64,000 bases of DNA from Rhizobium lusitanum (GTDB lineage Bacteria > Pseudomonadota > Alphaproteobacteria > Rhizobiales > Rhizobiaceae): positions 1,488,001 through 1,552,000 of the forward strand of contig NZ_CP050307.1 in NCBI RefSeq assembly GCF_014189535.1, given 5' to 3'. This document shows, piece by piece, positions 16,423 through 26,084 of this stretch. Position numbers and translations under genes: made by a program. Below the pieces are notes generated by a model. It saw only the letters and a program-made list of their open reading frames with translations. It made no database searches and had not been told where the DNA came from. Position 1 is the first letter of the stretch. Every line of letters begins with the position of its first letter.

Positions 16423-17406
16423 TCAGAGGTCGACGATCGTTGTGTCGGCTATCGTCTCGGCAAAACCGTCGCCGAACAGTCCGGCGGGTGTCTGGAACCC
16501 GGGAACCGCTTCGCCCTCCAGCACCCGCCGTCCGGCTTCGGCTGCTGCCATCGCGGTGAAGGTATAACCGTTGACAGTGTCGAGAAGCGCGCGGGCGATA
16601 GTCCCGTCGGCACCTATTACCTCAACGACTGCCTGATATCGGTTGGCCCGTCGCTCTTCCTCACTCGGACCGTCGGGCAGCGCCGAGAGATCGCCCTGCG
16701 GGAAGCCGTCCCCCGTGACGTGAACGAAGGTCTCGATATCAGCCACACCAGTGGCCTTCCAGATCGTGATCAGATCCGGCAGCGTGACCGGAAAGCAATC
16801 CACGACCCCATTGCCGAAATCGAATTGCTGAATATCGTTGACGGCCTTCTCAACCAGCTTGCCGTCAACGCGCTGGAAGGTCTCGACAGTGAGGTTTTTG
16901 CTCGCGCTGATTGCCGACCCACGTGACAGGCCGCCAGCGACATGAAGCGCGATCCCGATCTTCCTGGGATCCTCGACCCTGTTTACAGCGTGCCCGGCCA
17001 GGCTTCCCAGCATCGCGACGCTGCCACCGCCACCTGGTAGGAGCATCACGCCCGCCGCAGCTGCCTGGGCATCAAGGACTTCCGCCAGCCGGTAGCTATC
17101 GAGTTCCGCAGCCGTGTCGATATAGTGCACGCCGTTGCGGATGCAGGCCTTCATCAGGATTTCCGCCGTCCGCATGAACGGGCCGGCACAGTTCAGTATA
17201 ACCGAGATATCCGTCAGCATCTGGTCGATGGCCGCGGCATCATCGAGTGCGAACACGCGGTATGGCACACCAAGTTCAGAGGCAAGCGTGGCAAGGGTCG
17301 CTTCGTTGCGTCCTGCGAGAACGAGCGGCGTGCCAGCCGCATGAGCATGCTGGGCGGCCATGCGACCGGTATAGCCCGTCGCTCCGTAGATCATCATGTT
17401 CTTCAT
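16423..17406 (-). CDS. Saccharopine dehydrogenase-like / trans-acting enoyl reductase-type NAD(P) enzyme
   Basis: 327 residues. An N-terminal Rossmann motif, MMIYGATGYTGRMAAQHA, is followed by LVLAGRNEATLATLASELGV and VILNCAGPFMRTAEILMKAC, then HYIDTAAELD. This is the pattern of the saccharopine-dehydrogenase NADP domain used in stand-alone reductases. Start 17406 is preferred over the in-frame codon at 17457, which would overlap the previous gene. Last of a four-gene leftward operon (SDR, VOC, SnoaL-like, this). Likely reduces or rearranges a small carbonyl compound; substrate unknown. Confidence 0.82.
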   Translation of the reverse strand: MKNMMIYGATGYTGRMAAQHAHAAGTPLVLAGRNEATLATLASELGVPYRVFALDDAAAIDQMLTDISVILNCAGPFMRTAEILMKACIRNGVHYIDTAAELDSYRLAEVLDAQAAAAGVMLLPGGGGSVAMLGSLAGHAVNRVEDPRKIGIALHVAGGLSRGSAISASKNLTVETFQRVDGKLVEKAVNDIQQFDFGNGVVDCFPVTLPDLITIWKATGVADIETFVHVTGDGFPQGDLSALPDGPSEEERRANRYQAVVEVIGADGTIARALLDTVNGYTFTAMAAAEAGRRVLEGEAVPGFQTPAGLFGDGFAETIADTTIVDL

Positions 17407-17440
17407 GTCAGTGTTCCAGTTCTTTTGGCCCACACGGGCC

Positions 17441-17785
17441 CTATTCAAGATCGGCATCTATGCGAGCGATCAGGCCGCCAGGATCGAAAGTGAGATCGAG
17501 CCGCCCGATCTCGTGCCCGAAATCGCCTGTGAACTCGACACGGACACGAACACGGCTCGCATCGAGGGACTTGACCGACAGGAGCTTTGTCACGGTGTGA
17601 TAGCCAACGAAAAATCGTTCCACATACTCTCGGATGCCAGGATGTCCATCAAATCGCTCGCCTGTCGACGGGTCGTCGATGACCGCGTTAGGCGTGAAGA
17701 GCGCAAGGACTGCTTCGACATCGTATCCGTTGGTGGCACTGATCAAGGCATCCACGATCCTGCTATCGGCTTCAATCTTGGTCAT
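17441..17785 (-). CDS. SnoaL-like (NTF2-fold) small protein
   Basis: 114 residues in one domain: VDALISATNGYDVEAVLALF, DDPSTGERFDGHPGIREYVE and VRVEFTGDFGHEIGRLDLTF, typical of the cone-shaped NTF2/SnoaL fold used by polyketide cyclases, isomerases and hydratases. Its start overlaps the end of the VOC gene by 14 nt, indicating tight coupling. In an SDR/VOC operon it is most likely a small-molecule isomerase or dehydratase. Confidence 0.82.
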   Translation of the reverse strand: MTKIEADSRIVDALISATNGYDVEAVLALFTPNAVIDDPSTGERFDGHPGIREYVERFFVGYHTVTKLLSVKSLDASRVRVRVEFTGDFGHEIGRLDLTFDPGGLIARIDADLE

Positions 17786-18191
17786 GGCTTCGCCTTTCGT
17801 GCTGCCAGGTTTTATAGACAAATTCGAGGCTGTAGCCGTCCGGGTCTGTCACCTGGGCGGCGTAGTAGCGGGGGTCGTAGTGAAGCTGCGGTCCGGGCGG
17901 ATGGATTTCCGTGGCACCTGCTCCAATGGCGGCCGCATAGGCAGCATCGACTTCAGGCTTGCCGTTGGCGACAAAACCGACATGAGCAGCACGGCCTTCG
18001 ACGACACCCTTGCGAAGCCAAAAGAACACCCGGCCGTTCGCGCCACACCCCTTGAGATCAGGATGGCCGGCATGGCCTTGCCTGCCGTCGTAGTCGATCG
18101 CATGAACGATACCGAGCGGTGCAAGTGCTTTCTCGTAGAAAGCGATCGAGCGGCTGATGTCGCTCACCGAAATGAAGACGTGGTCGAGCAT
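17772..18191 (-). CDS. VOC-family (glyoxalase/bleomycin resistance fold) protein
   Basis: 139 residues. The paired betaalphabetabetabeta modules begin MLDHVFISVSDISRSIAFYE and end DPDGYSLEFVYKTWQ. Metal-ligand candidates are His4 and the Glu in SLEFV, with a middle His in AAHVGFVA. Excellent ribosome site (CAGGAGATCC). Second gene in the operon after the SDR. Members of this superfamily act as glyoxalases, dioxygenases or epimerases; the exact activity cannot be told. Confidence 0.88.
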   Translation of the reverse strand: MLDHVFISVSDISRSIAFYEKALAPLGIVHAIDYDGRQGHAGHPDLKGCGANGRVFFWLRKGVVEGRAAHVGFVANGKPEVDAAYAAAIGAGATEIHPPGPQLHYDPRYYAAQVTDPDGYSLEFVYKTWQHERRSHDQD

Positions 18192-18207
18192 ATGGATCTC
18201 CTGCGCG

Positions 18208-18951
18208 TTAAATGATGTAGCCGCCCGCAACTTCGATGTTCTGGGCGTTGATCCAGCGGTTCTCATCGGAAAGCAGACTTGCGATCACGCCGCCGATGTC
18301 CTCAGGCTCGCCGACGCGACCGAGGGCGGTCTGGCCCGCCAGCATGGATTCGAACTCGTCGTTCAGTCCACCGCCGAGCTCGGTGCGGATGGCACCGGGA
18401 GCGATGGAATTGGCCCTGATCCGGCGCTCGCCGAATTCCTTGGCCATGTAGCGCGTCAGCACCTCGAGACCGCCTTTGAACGCTGCATAGGGAGCGACGC
18501 CGGCTGTGGCGACGCGGGTGGTGGCGCTCGTCATATTGATGATGTGCCCGCCATCCTCCATGAGCGGAAGAAGGGCTTGGGTCAGGAAGAACGGACCCTT
18601 CAGATGGACGTTGAACAGGCCGTCGAACTGTTCTTCAGTCACGGTGGCGATTGGATTGAAGAGTCCGTATCCGGCATTGTTGACCAGGTAGTCGAAGGAC
18701 TGGCGTCGCCATACGGTGTCGAGCTCAGCGACAACGGCGTCCCGGAAAGCCGGGAACGTGCGGCTGTCGGCGACATCAAGCTTCAGCGCCACGGCCTTGT
18801 CGCCCTTGGCTGTGATGGTATTGACCACATCCTGGGCCGACTTTTGGGTGTTATTGTAGGTGACAATAACACCCATGCCGCGCTCCGCGCATTTGAGGGC
18901 GGTGCTGGCCCCTAGGCCGCGGCTGCTTCCGGTGATGATGACGACTTTCAT
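18208..18951 (-). CDS. Short-chain dehydrogenase/reductase
   Basis: 247 residues, classical SDR. The cofactor motif TGSSRGLG lies near the N-terminus, then NNAGYG. The catalytic Ser is in INMTSATTR and the YxxxK pair in APYAAFKGG. SIAPGAIRTELGG and the C-terminal GRVGEPEDIGGVIASLLS and NIEVAGGYII follow. AAGGAGAG ribosome site. First gene of the operon, divergent from the AraC-type regulator at 19086 with a 134-bp intergenic region, so the AraC protein is its probable activator. Confidence 0.92.
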   Translation of the reverse strand: MKVVIITGSSRGLGASTALKCAERGMGVIVTYNNTQKSAQDVVNTITAKGDKAVALKLDVADSRTFPAFRDAVVAELDTVWRRQSFDYLVNNAGYGLFNPIATVTEEQFDGLFNVHLKGPFFLTQALLPLMEDGGHIINMTSATTRVATAGVAPYAAFKGGLEVLTRYMAKEFGERRIRANSIAPGAIRTELGGGLNDEFESMLAGQTALGRVGEPEDIGGVIASLLSDENRWINAQNIEVAGGYII

Positions 18952-19085
18952 GTGTCTCTCCTTCGTGTTTGGTGTGAGATGAACCTACGTCCATCGCACA
19001 CCGCGCACTCACCCGATCCTCTTCGATACTTGCCTATTCCTGCTTTTGACTTGTCTGCGCCTCTCGCCTCTGCCAAGGTCCGCGC

Positions 19086-19973
19086 ATGGAACAGCAACTA
19101 CTTGAACTCCGGGCCTTGGCCTCAAGTGCCGAGAACAAACGCACCGAGACGGGCATCCCGCGCGTAGCCATGGTTCAGGGCGAAATCCCCGAACACCAGC
19201 TCGCCGCCATCTACGACCCGATGATCAACCTGATCCTGACGGGCAGCAAAACGATGACGGTCGGTGACAGAACATTCCACTATGACCCGGCGACCTATTT
19301 CGTCATGTCGGTGGATCTTCCGGCAGTGGGTTCGGTCCATCCATCGGATACGGGAGAGCCTTATCTGGCGATCAGCCTGACGCTCGATCCGACAATTGTC
19401 GCCAAGCTGCTGTCGGACATTGCGAAGCCGTCAGGTGGCGGGCTGTTCGTTTCAGGCTTCTCGGTCGCCCCGGTGACGAAGGAGCTTCTCGACGCCTGGC
19501 TCAGGATGATGCGCCTTGTCGAACGGCCAGACGAGATCGCAGCACTTGCCCCGGCCTATGAGCGGGAAATCCTTTTCCGCGTTCTGCAGGGGCCGCACGG
19601 ATGGATGCTTCGCGATATCGCAACGCCTGACACCGCCCTCTCCCGTATCAGTGTAGCAATCGAATGGATCCGGCGGAATTTCGCCGAGCAGATCCGGGTC
19701 GAGGCGCTTGCCGAAATGGCAGCCTTGAGTGTGTCCGCCTTCCATCGGCATTTCAAGGCGGTCACGGCGCTCAGCCCTCTTCAATATCAAAAGCGCGTCC
19801 GCCTTCTGCATGCGCGCTCGCAGCTCATCGCGGGCCATGGCAGCGCGACATCGATTGCATTCGGCGTAGGTTACGAAAGCCCGAACCAGTTCAGCCGAGA
19901 ATACGCCCGCCTGTTCGGTCTGCCGCCGTCAAGAGATCTGGCGAAGGCCGTGCGTGATTTGAAAGCAGCATAG
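19086..19973 (+). CDS. AraC-family transcriptional regulator (AraC_N + HTH_18)
   Basis: 295 residues. The N-terminal half has the AraC_N pattern (IPEHQLAAIYDPMINLILTG, TFHYDPATYFVMSVDLPAVG). The C-terminal half has two helix-turn-helix motifs: VEALAEMAALSVSAFHRHFK and SATSIAFGVGYESPNQFSRE. Regulators of this subgroup commonly control neighbouring oxidoreductase genes, here the divergent SDR-VOC-SnoaL operon. Ligand unknown. Confidence 0.9.
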   Translation: MEQQLLELRALASSAENKRTETGIPRVAMVQGEIPEHQLAAIYDPMINLILTGSKTMTVGDRTFHYDPATYFVMSVDLPAVGSVHPSDTGEPYLAISLTLDPTIVAKLLSDIAKPSGGGLFVSGFSVAPVTKELLDAWLRMMRLVERPDEIAALAPAYEREILFRVLQGPHGWMLRDIATPDTALSRISVAIEWIRRNFAEQIRVEALAEMAALSVSAFHRHFKAVTALSPLQYQKRVRLLHARSQLIAGHGSATSIAFGVGYESPNQFSREYARLFGLPPSRDLAKAVRDLKAA

Positions 19974-20444
19974 GGGCCTCCGTTGACCCCCTCGTTTCAA
20001 TCGCGACGAGTAGGGAAAAGTTGTCATCGCCTTGAAGGGATTCGAACCGACGACCCCTCGGTAAAATTTCAATGCCGAAACCAAATAGAATTGCGATATC
20101 AATAATTTGTATTGCCTTAGATCGACAATAGAGCTTTCGGCTCCCAATAGTTCGATCTTTGAGTGAAGGATCTGGATTAGGAGTAGCATTTGATGCTTCT
20201 TCAGAATTCACCGGCGCTCACCGTCGATATCGCAGCGCGCTGTGGATATGATTTCGCCGGTTTGCACCTGCTGCCTTCGGCCCCCAGAGGAATCGCCTAA
20301 CCTCTTATGAGCGGCGAAGGTGTTAGGTTCCAAGTCATTTTGACCCATTTTTCCATCTGCGGTTGACTACAGCTGATCGAGATAAGGTAATGATCAATAA
20401 TAGTTTTTTGCGAAGTAAGCGGGTCAGCTCCGGATGGCAATGAG
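19974..20444. other. Intergenic region with tRNA-like scrap, ending at an IS insertion
   Basis: No gene supported. Around 20040-20075 the minus strand reads GTTCGAATCCCTTCAAGG, like the T-loop and 3' side of a tRNA, but no complete cloverleaf can be drawn. It may be a relic attachment site. The IS3-family element begins at 20445. Confidence 0.35.
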
Positions 20445-22051
20445 GGGGGTGCGGATAAAAAGTTGGACTGCTTCATATGCTAATGCCGAGGCTCTTACGA
20501 TACTCGACGGGGCTTAGCGATCCCAGCGATATCTTGATGCGCTTTTCATTGTACCAGCGGATGTAATCATCTACCTCAGCGACGAACTGTTCGATTGTGA
20601 TGGTCTTCCAATCTCGTGGATAAAATAGTTCCGTTTTCAATCGGCCGAAGAAGCCTTCGCATGCGGCGTTATCTTGTGAGCAGCCCTTTCGGGACATCGA
20701 GCGAACCAGTTTCGCTTCGCTGATCCGCGTTAGCCAGCCTGGCCAGCGATAATGGGCTCCGCGATCGGAATGGACGATTGGCCGTTCCTCGCCGTCGGTC
20801 ACGGTCTCAATAGCTGCATCCAGCATAGTATTGACCAGCCCCGCGTCTGGTTGCGTTCCAATCGACCAACTGATGACCATTCCGTCGAAGCAATCGATGA
20901 TGGGCGAGAGATACACCTTCCCGGCTGGGATCTGGAACTCGGTGATGTCTGTCAGCCATTTCTCGTTCGGCGCTTTCGCATGGAAGTCGCGATTGATCAG
21001 GTTCTCGGGTGCCGGACTTATTTCTCCCAAGTATGATCCGAAACGCCGTCGGCGCGGTCTGGCCACGACCAGGTGCTCCTGCTTCATCAAGCGCTGGACA
21101 ACCTTTTCCGAGATGATCACGCTCTTCCTGGCCAGTGACGCCTGTAGTCTGCGGTAGCCGTAACAACGACGGTTCGCTTCAAAGATTTCCGCAAGGCTGT
21201 GCCGGACGGCGGCATACTTGTCTGCCAGACACATGCGCGTGCGATGATAAAAGTAGGAGCTTCGCGCAATTTGCAGCTGTGCGAGCAGTTCTGGCAAGCG
21301 ATAGGTATCTTTAAGGGCGTCAACCAGCTGTGTCTTTTCCCGATTACTCAGGATCTGCAGATCGACGCCCAGTTCTTTTTTTAGGAGTTCATTGGCCTTC
21401 TTCAGGAGGTCATGCTCGAGTTGCAACTGGCGAACATCACGTTGGAGGGCTTCAAGCTGTCGCTCGAGTTCCTCGCGTTCCGGCGCCTGCGGGGTGGTTT
21501 TGCGGCGTTTCATGGATGAAGGAGCCTCATGACCGAGTAGCTGGTCTTTCCAGTTGTACAACGTCGGCCTACAGACGCCCAGCCGGTCAGCCACCTGTTG
21601 GGCGCTTTCATTTCCACTACATAGTCCGATGACACCAGCTTGCTTCACCGCTGCGGGATAGGCAGGGCGCCACGATCGACCGACCATCGATGTTCGTGTC
21701 TCCGGAAAGGCCTCCCGTACCCATGCGGTCAGAGTTCCTCGACCAGGATAGCCGAGCGCCCTCATCGTCGCAGAGATGCAACGATCATGGGTGCGGTAAT
21801 GCTCAAGTGCCGCCTGCTTCTGACTCTCGGAATACTTTGGCGCTCGAGCTACCGGCTGAATACGCAGGTCGAGATGCTGTACGTACTCGCGGTACCAACC
21901 CCTCAGCGCATTCTTTGTGGGGTAACCCAACTGGCGAATGGTCCCGTTAAGTCGCTTGCCAAGCCTGATATAAAGCTCAACGGCTCGAAGTCTGTCTGCG
22001 TAGGAATACATGAACTACCTCCTGGTGGTCCAAGTTTTCGTCCGCACCCCC
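20445..22051 (-). mobile_element. IS3-family insertion sequence, intact, with target duplication
   Basis: 1607 bp. Terminal inverted repeats start GGGGGTGCGGA at both ends and match at 21 of the first 24 positions (left 20445-20468, right 22028-22051). The flanks carry a 4-bp direct repeat TGAG (20441-20444 and 22052-22055), evidence of a simple transposition event. One transposase gene, transcribed leftward. Confidence 0.9.
20473..22011 (-). CDS. IS3-family transposase, single-frame
   Basis: 512 residues. Two N-terminal helix-turn-helix units (YADRLRAVELYIRLGKRLNG and ESAQQVADRLGVCRPTLYNW) precede a Leu/Glu-rich coiled coil (about residues 175-215). The DDE catalytic core follows, with Asp in LTDITEFQ, Asp in IVHSDRGAHY and Glu in NAACEGFFGRLKTE. 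Most IS3 elements split this into orfA/orfB with programmed frameshifting; here one uninterrupted frame covers both. No stops or frameshifts, so probably active. Confidence 0.93.
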   Translation of the reverse strand: MYSYADRLRAVELYIRLGKRLNGTIRQLGYPTKNALRGWYREYVQHLDLRIQPVARAPKYSESQKQAALEHYRTHDRCISATMRALGYPGRGTLTAWVREAFPETRTSMVGRSWRPAYPAAVKQAGVIGLCSGNESAQQVADRLGVCRPTLYNWKDQLLGHEAPSSMKRRKTTPQAPEREELERQLEALQRDVRQLQLEHDLLKKANELLKKELGVDLQILSNREKTQLVDALKDTYRLPELLAQLQIARSSYFYHRTRMCLADKYAAVRHSLAEIFEANRRCYGYRRLQASLARKSVIISEKVVQRLMKQEHLVVARPRRRRFGSYLGEISPAPENLINRDFHAKAPNEKWLTDITEFQIPAGKVYLSPIIDCFDGMVISWSIGTQPDAGLVNTMLDAAIETVTDGEERPIVHSDRGAHYRWPGWLTRISEAKLVRSMSRKGCSQDNAACEGFFGRLKTELFYPRDWKTITIEQFVAEVDDYIRWYNEKRIKISLGSLSPVEYRKSLGISI

Positions 22052-22253
22052 TGAGGTTCAATCTGGTGCAGAAACCGACAGTCCAGTCGCAGAATTTCGG
22101 TGATTACGCTCTGCGCAGGTTCAAACAAACGCACCTTCACCCATCGAGGCCATCGGTGGCGTCTGCGTCATCGGGTCTTCCCTCGAATCACGGAGTTCTG
22201 CTAACCATTTATGGTTCGAATCAAGAGCCCTTTAACTTCCAAAAAGGACCGCG

Positions 22254-22976
22254 ATGGCCTCTGCCGATCGTCTAAGCGATATTGCGAGCTGCGCCGACCT
22301 TTCGTCAGTTCCGGCCGTCCGAAAGCTGAACGACCACGCATTCGTGGACATGCTGCGGATGGCGGTTCCGTTCGAGTACGTGACCATCGGTGGCCTCGAT
22401 CTGAAAGGCTATGAGCTAGGCAGCAGTCAATCGATCGACACCAACATGCCACCGCTCTACATGGAAACCTACTTTGCTGAAAAGATGAGTCCTCAAGACC
22501 CACTGATTGCTTTGGGAAAGACCAGGAAAACGGCGTACACCGAGGAAGAAGCCTTCGACCTGATTTCGCCGCCGCAGAGGCTGCTTTATCTGGGGCGCGC
22601 TCACGGTATCCGGAACAGGATCTTGTTTCCGTTGTCCAGAAAGGATGCCGTCTATGGTGCAGTCTGCTTCACCAGCACCAGGCCGTTCACTCAAGGCGAA
22701 TTCGAGTTCTTGTCATTGATGGCCGAACCGCTGCATGCCGCGGTCACCAAGCCAATCATGGATAGATTTGCAGCCAGCCAGCTCCGCCTAACCAAGGGCG
22801 AGTTGCTGTGCTTGAAAATGGCTAGCCGGGGTTTGACGAGCGAGGAGATCGCCGTTGCGTCCGACTATGCGCTGGAAACGATCAATAGTTATCTCAAATC
22901 CGCAGTCCGCAAGCTTGGCGCATCCAACCGGGTTGAGGCGGTCGCTGAAGCGATCGGAAAGCGTCTGATCGACTGA
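22254..22976 (+). CDS. LuxR-family transcriptional regulator (solo)
   Basis: 240 residues. The C-terminal LuxR helix-turn-helix is LTKGELLCLKMASRGLTSEE, then IAVASDYALETINSYLKSAV and RKLGASNRVEAVAEAI. The N-terminal domain of about 170 residues has the size of an autoinducer-binding domain (PFEYVTIGGLD, FPLSRKDAVYGAVCFTSTR) but few of the AHL-contact residues are recognisable, and no luxI-type synthase lies nearby. Ribosome site AAAGGA. The IS3 element ends about 200 bp upstream and may have displaced or replaced its promoter. Confidence 0.85.
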   Translation: MASADRLSDIASCADLSSVPAVRKLNDHAFVDMLRMAVPFEYVTIGGLDLKGYELGSSQSIDTNMPPLYMETYFAEKMSPQDPLIALGKTRKTAYTEEEAFDLISPPQRLLYLGRAHGIRNRILFPLSRKDAVYGAVCFTSTRPFTQGEFEFLSLMAEPLHAAVTKPIMDRFAASQLRLTKGELLCLKMASRGLTSEEIAVASDYALETINSYLKSAVRKLGASNRVEAVAEAIGKRLID

Positions 22977-23541
22977 TCCATCGCAGTCGCGTTTAGATCT
23001 CACCGATGCTGTGAACATTGTCAGCCAATCGTACCAGGTCTGATTGACGATGTTGCCTTGGCCAAGTAACGGACTGGGCCTGTCGCCAGGCTCGATCGTC
23101 ATCATACCTACTTCTTGCGCTATCAAAATACTGGCCCTGCTCAAACACTGACACCGTCGATCAATCTGATCACCTCGACAAGACGTCTGTCATCGCAGGG
23201 CTGCGTGGGAGCCTCATACTCAAAAGCGCCAAAATATCCAATATACGCAATGCAATTTGCGCACGCCCGGCATGTTTACATTTCATAAAGCACTCGACCC
23301 CAAATTTGGGGTTATCCGATGAGGTGCGGTCTGTACCTCTTACCGCCATAATGACGGGCTTCGGTGCGCTGTTTCCTGCGCTCATCATCCGAAACATCCT
23401 GGCGACTTGACGCTCCGATCTCGGCACGCACGCCGACCCGGGACGCTCTAATCAACACATTTAGTCGTCGCGAAGCTCTCTGTTCCACGGACGCCGGTCA
23501 TCACCGGCGGTGCCATTGCTCTATTATCTTCGAGGACACCA
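22977..23541. other. Intergenic region with a 16-bp perfect palindrome
   Basis: No gene supported in 565 bp. A perfect palindrome ACCCCAAATTTGGGGT lies at 23297-23312, about 230 bp upstream of the chemoreceptor; it may be an operator. The last 40 bp hold the chemoreceptor ribosome site (GAGGACACC). Confidence 0.4.
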
Positions 23542-25464
23542 ATGCCGTTGCAAATCAATATAAAAATGACATTGTTCTGCCTTTTCGGAACTTTAGCCGC
23601 CGTATCCGCCATTCAAGGCCTTGTCTCTATCCGTTCATTGTCGGCCATCAACACATCTACGCGATCGATTGCGGAGGATACGGTTCCCTCAGTCCTGACA
23701 CTTGGCCAGCTAAATGCTGACTACGGAGATCTTCGGACGGAGCACTTGGGGTATCTGTTGAGCGATGGCGCTCAGCAGCAACAGATTCTGAGGAACCTGC
23801 AGGAAACGCAGTCGGAGATAGCGAAGGATATCGCAACATACTTGCCAGCCATCACCTCGGATAATGAGCGGTCAATCTATCAGCGGTATGTCGACGCATC
23901 TGCATCCTATGATCAAATTTGGCAGCGCGCCAAAATATTGAAGGATCGCGGTCAAGGCGGTGAGGCTGTTGCTCTGCTGCTTGGCGATGGCAAGGCAGCC
24001 TACGAAAAGGCAAGCGATACGATCCAAAAGGATGTTGACCAGAACACTGTCGACACCAAGGCCAATTTGGACAGTACTGATGGCGCCATTGTATCCAGTC
24101 TCACGTCGGCGTACCTGGCCTTCGGTTTCGCCATGATCGTCGCGTTTGCCGCCATGATTTTAAGTCTGTCGCGGATTATCAAGCCGCTCTCACGAATGAC
24201 CGCCCATATGGGCCTGCTGAGCAGCGGAGATACGACAAAAGAAGCGCCCGGCCGTGACCGGCAAGACGAGATTGGCGCGATGGCCGCCGCCGTTGAAGTA
24301 TTCCGTGAGGCTGCGATCACCAACAGTCGGCTTGAAGGTGAAGCACATGCAATGCGTGAGCGTCAGGATGTCGAACGGGTAGCAGTCCAGAAGCGCTCCG
24401 AGATGGAAGCTGAGCAACTGCGGTTTGCTTCCGACAATATCGGAGCTGGCCTGAAGCGGCTCGCCGCAGGCGATCTGGCCTTTCAGTTGAACGAGGCTTT
24501 CGCGCCAGACTTCGAACCGCTACGCCACGACTTCAACCAATCGGTCCTCCAACTCGGCGCGGCGCTTTCGGCGATCACCGAAAGCATCGCCACAATGGAC
24601 AACGGCACCCGCGAGATCGCCTCTGCCGCCCAGGACCTCGCCAAGCGTACCGAACAGCAGGCGGCCGCGCTTGAGGAGACTGCGGCCGCGCTTGACCAGA
24701 TCACCGTCAATGTCGGCTCCTCGACGAAACGTAGCGAAGAGGCAAGGACGGTTGCGATGCAAGCCAACCAGAGTGCGGCGAAATCAACCGAGGTCGTCTC
24801 GCACGCGGAAGAAGCCATGCGCCGGATCGAGGAGAGCTCGCGCCAGATCTCCAATATCATCGGCGTCATCGACGAGATCGCATTCCAGACCAATCTCTTG
24901 GCATTGAATGCGGGCGTCGAAGCGGCGCGCGCCGGTGACGCTGGCAAGGGCTTTGCCGTCGTCGCCCAGGAGGTGCGCGAACTGGCGCAGCGTTCTGCGC
25001 AAGCTGCCAAGGAGATCAAAGGGCTGATCCGGAACTCGTCGACGGAAGTGGAAAATGGCGTCAAGCTGGTGCGTAACACAGGCGAAGCGTTGAACGATAT
25101 CGGCGGTTTCATCAGCCAGATCAACAGCCACATGAACGCGATCGCCGTCTCGGCCAAGGAGCAGTCAACGGGATTGGCCGAGATCAACACGGCGGTCAAT
25201 TCGATGGACCAGAGTACCCAGCAGAATGCGGCGATGGTGGAAGAATCGACAGCGGCGGCCTCAAGCCTGGCGCTTGAAGCGAGCAAGCTGCGCGACCTCG
25301 TCGCGCGCTTCAAGCTAGATAGCACCGTCTCCCCGCCACGCGCGGCGGACCGGACGAGCCGACCGGTGGCCTCACCCGCCCGCACCCTCGGCAACAAACT
25401 TGCCAGCGTCTTCGGCGGCAAAACAGCTACCGCCGCCGCTGTAAAGGAGTGGGAGGAATTTTGA
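23542..25464 (+). CDS. Methyl-accepting chemotaxis protein (4HB-HAMP-MA)
   Basis: 640 residues. TM1 is near residues 8-28 ([20 protein letters not shown]). A periplasmic four-helix-bundle sensor follows (about 30-190), then TM2 ([20 protein letters not shown]), HAMP and a long cytoplasmic coiled coil. Its hairpin tip reads [20 protein letters not shown], then [20 protein letters not shown], the CheA/CheW contact site. The C-terminus ends in KEWEEF, the aromatic pentapeptide that tethers CheR/CheB in rhizobial receptors. Ligand unknown. A CheW-like scrap lies downstream on the other strand. Confidence 0.95.
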   Translation: MPLQINIKMTLFCLFGTLAAVSAIQGLVSIRSLSAINTSTRSIAEDTVPSVLTLGQLNADYGDLRTEHLGYLLSDGAQQQQILRNLQETQSEIAKDIATYLPAITSDNERSIYQRYVDASASYDQIWQRAKILKDRGQGGEAVALLLGDGKAAYEKASDTIQKDVDQNTVDTKANLDSTDGAIVSSLTSAYLAFGFAMIVAFAAMILSLSRIIKPLSRMTAHMGLLSSGDTTKEAPGRDRQDEIGAMAAAVEVFREAAITNSRLEGEAHAMRERQDVERVAVQKRSEMEAEQLRFASDNIGAGLKRLAAGDLAFQLNEAFAPDFEPLRHDFNQSVLQLGAALSAITESIATMDNGTREIASAAQDLAKRTEQQAAALEETAAALDQITVNVGSSTKRSEEARTVAMQANQSAAKSTEVVSHAEEAMRRIEESSRQISNIIGVIDEIAFQTNLLALNAGVEAARAGDAGKGFAVVAQEVRELAQRSAQAAKEIKGLIRNSSTEVENGVKLVRNTGEALNDIGGFISQINSHMNAIAVSAKEQSTGLAEINTAVNSMDQSTQQNAAMVEESTAAASSLALEASKLRDLVARFKLDSTVSPPRAADRTSRPVASPARTLGNKLASVFGGKTATAAAVKEWEEF

Positions 25465-25564
25465 GTATGGCTCCCTCGCTCAATTGCCGGCTGAACCCGT
25501 GAACGGCGCCTTCGAGATCATCGTCTTTCGAATCTCGAATCAAGAATTCTCTCTTAGAACCACC

Positions 25565-25589
25565 ACCATCCGCGAGCTTCGCGGATGGT
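25565..25589. terminator. 11-bp stem hairpin after chemoreceptor gene
   Basis: ACCATCCGCGA (25565-25575) pairs with TCGCGGATGGT (25579-25589) around a 3-nt loop, 100 bp past the stop. No clear U-run follows, so it may be a Rho-assisted or attenuating hairpin. Confidence 0.45.
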
Positions 25590-25895
25590 CTTCCTAGACC
25601 CCAGCGCCACATTCGCCGCCTGATATCGTTGGCGTGATCAATCCGCGCGGACCGGCGAGATCGAAGGGCCTGATAACGCGCCGGGCTCTAGTCGCTGCTG
25701 CATGAAAATTCAGTGTCAGGTCACCTGAAGGCGAGCGAGGTCGCGCCGTAAAACGCTGCTTGCCTATTTTTGGTCGTGCTGCCAAGTCGTGTTCCAAAGG
25801 CGCATATGTATCCGCTCTACGCTGGATATTAATGTCACTGTGCCGAACAACTGGGGATATGTCGGCCACCATACTTGATCAGACCGCTCGATCCT

Positions 25896-26040
25896 TCAGT
25901 CTTCTATTGCTCGACATGATGACGAGCAACGCCATGGCCCCGTGTCGGGTCCCCCAACTGATGACACGGTCGGCCATGGCCCTTCGTTCTCGCCGACAGG
26001 GATCGGCGATCCGCGCAGATTGATCACGCCAACGGGTGGC
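25896..26040 (-). pseudogene. CheW-like fragment
   Basis: On the minus strand, PPVGVINLRGSPIPV (about 26010-25965) matches the signature GVINLRGxxxPV of the CheW coupling protein, but the frame on either side does not continue as CheW and the rest of the gene is absent. Placed just after a chemoreceptor, it is best read as the relic of a receptor-cheW pair destroyed by the adjacent IS6 insertion. Based on one motif, so tentative. Confidence 0.35.
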
Positions 26041-26084
26041 GTCGCCTTACCCAATTTTGCTGATCGGAATGGTATGCGTGTTCC

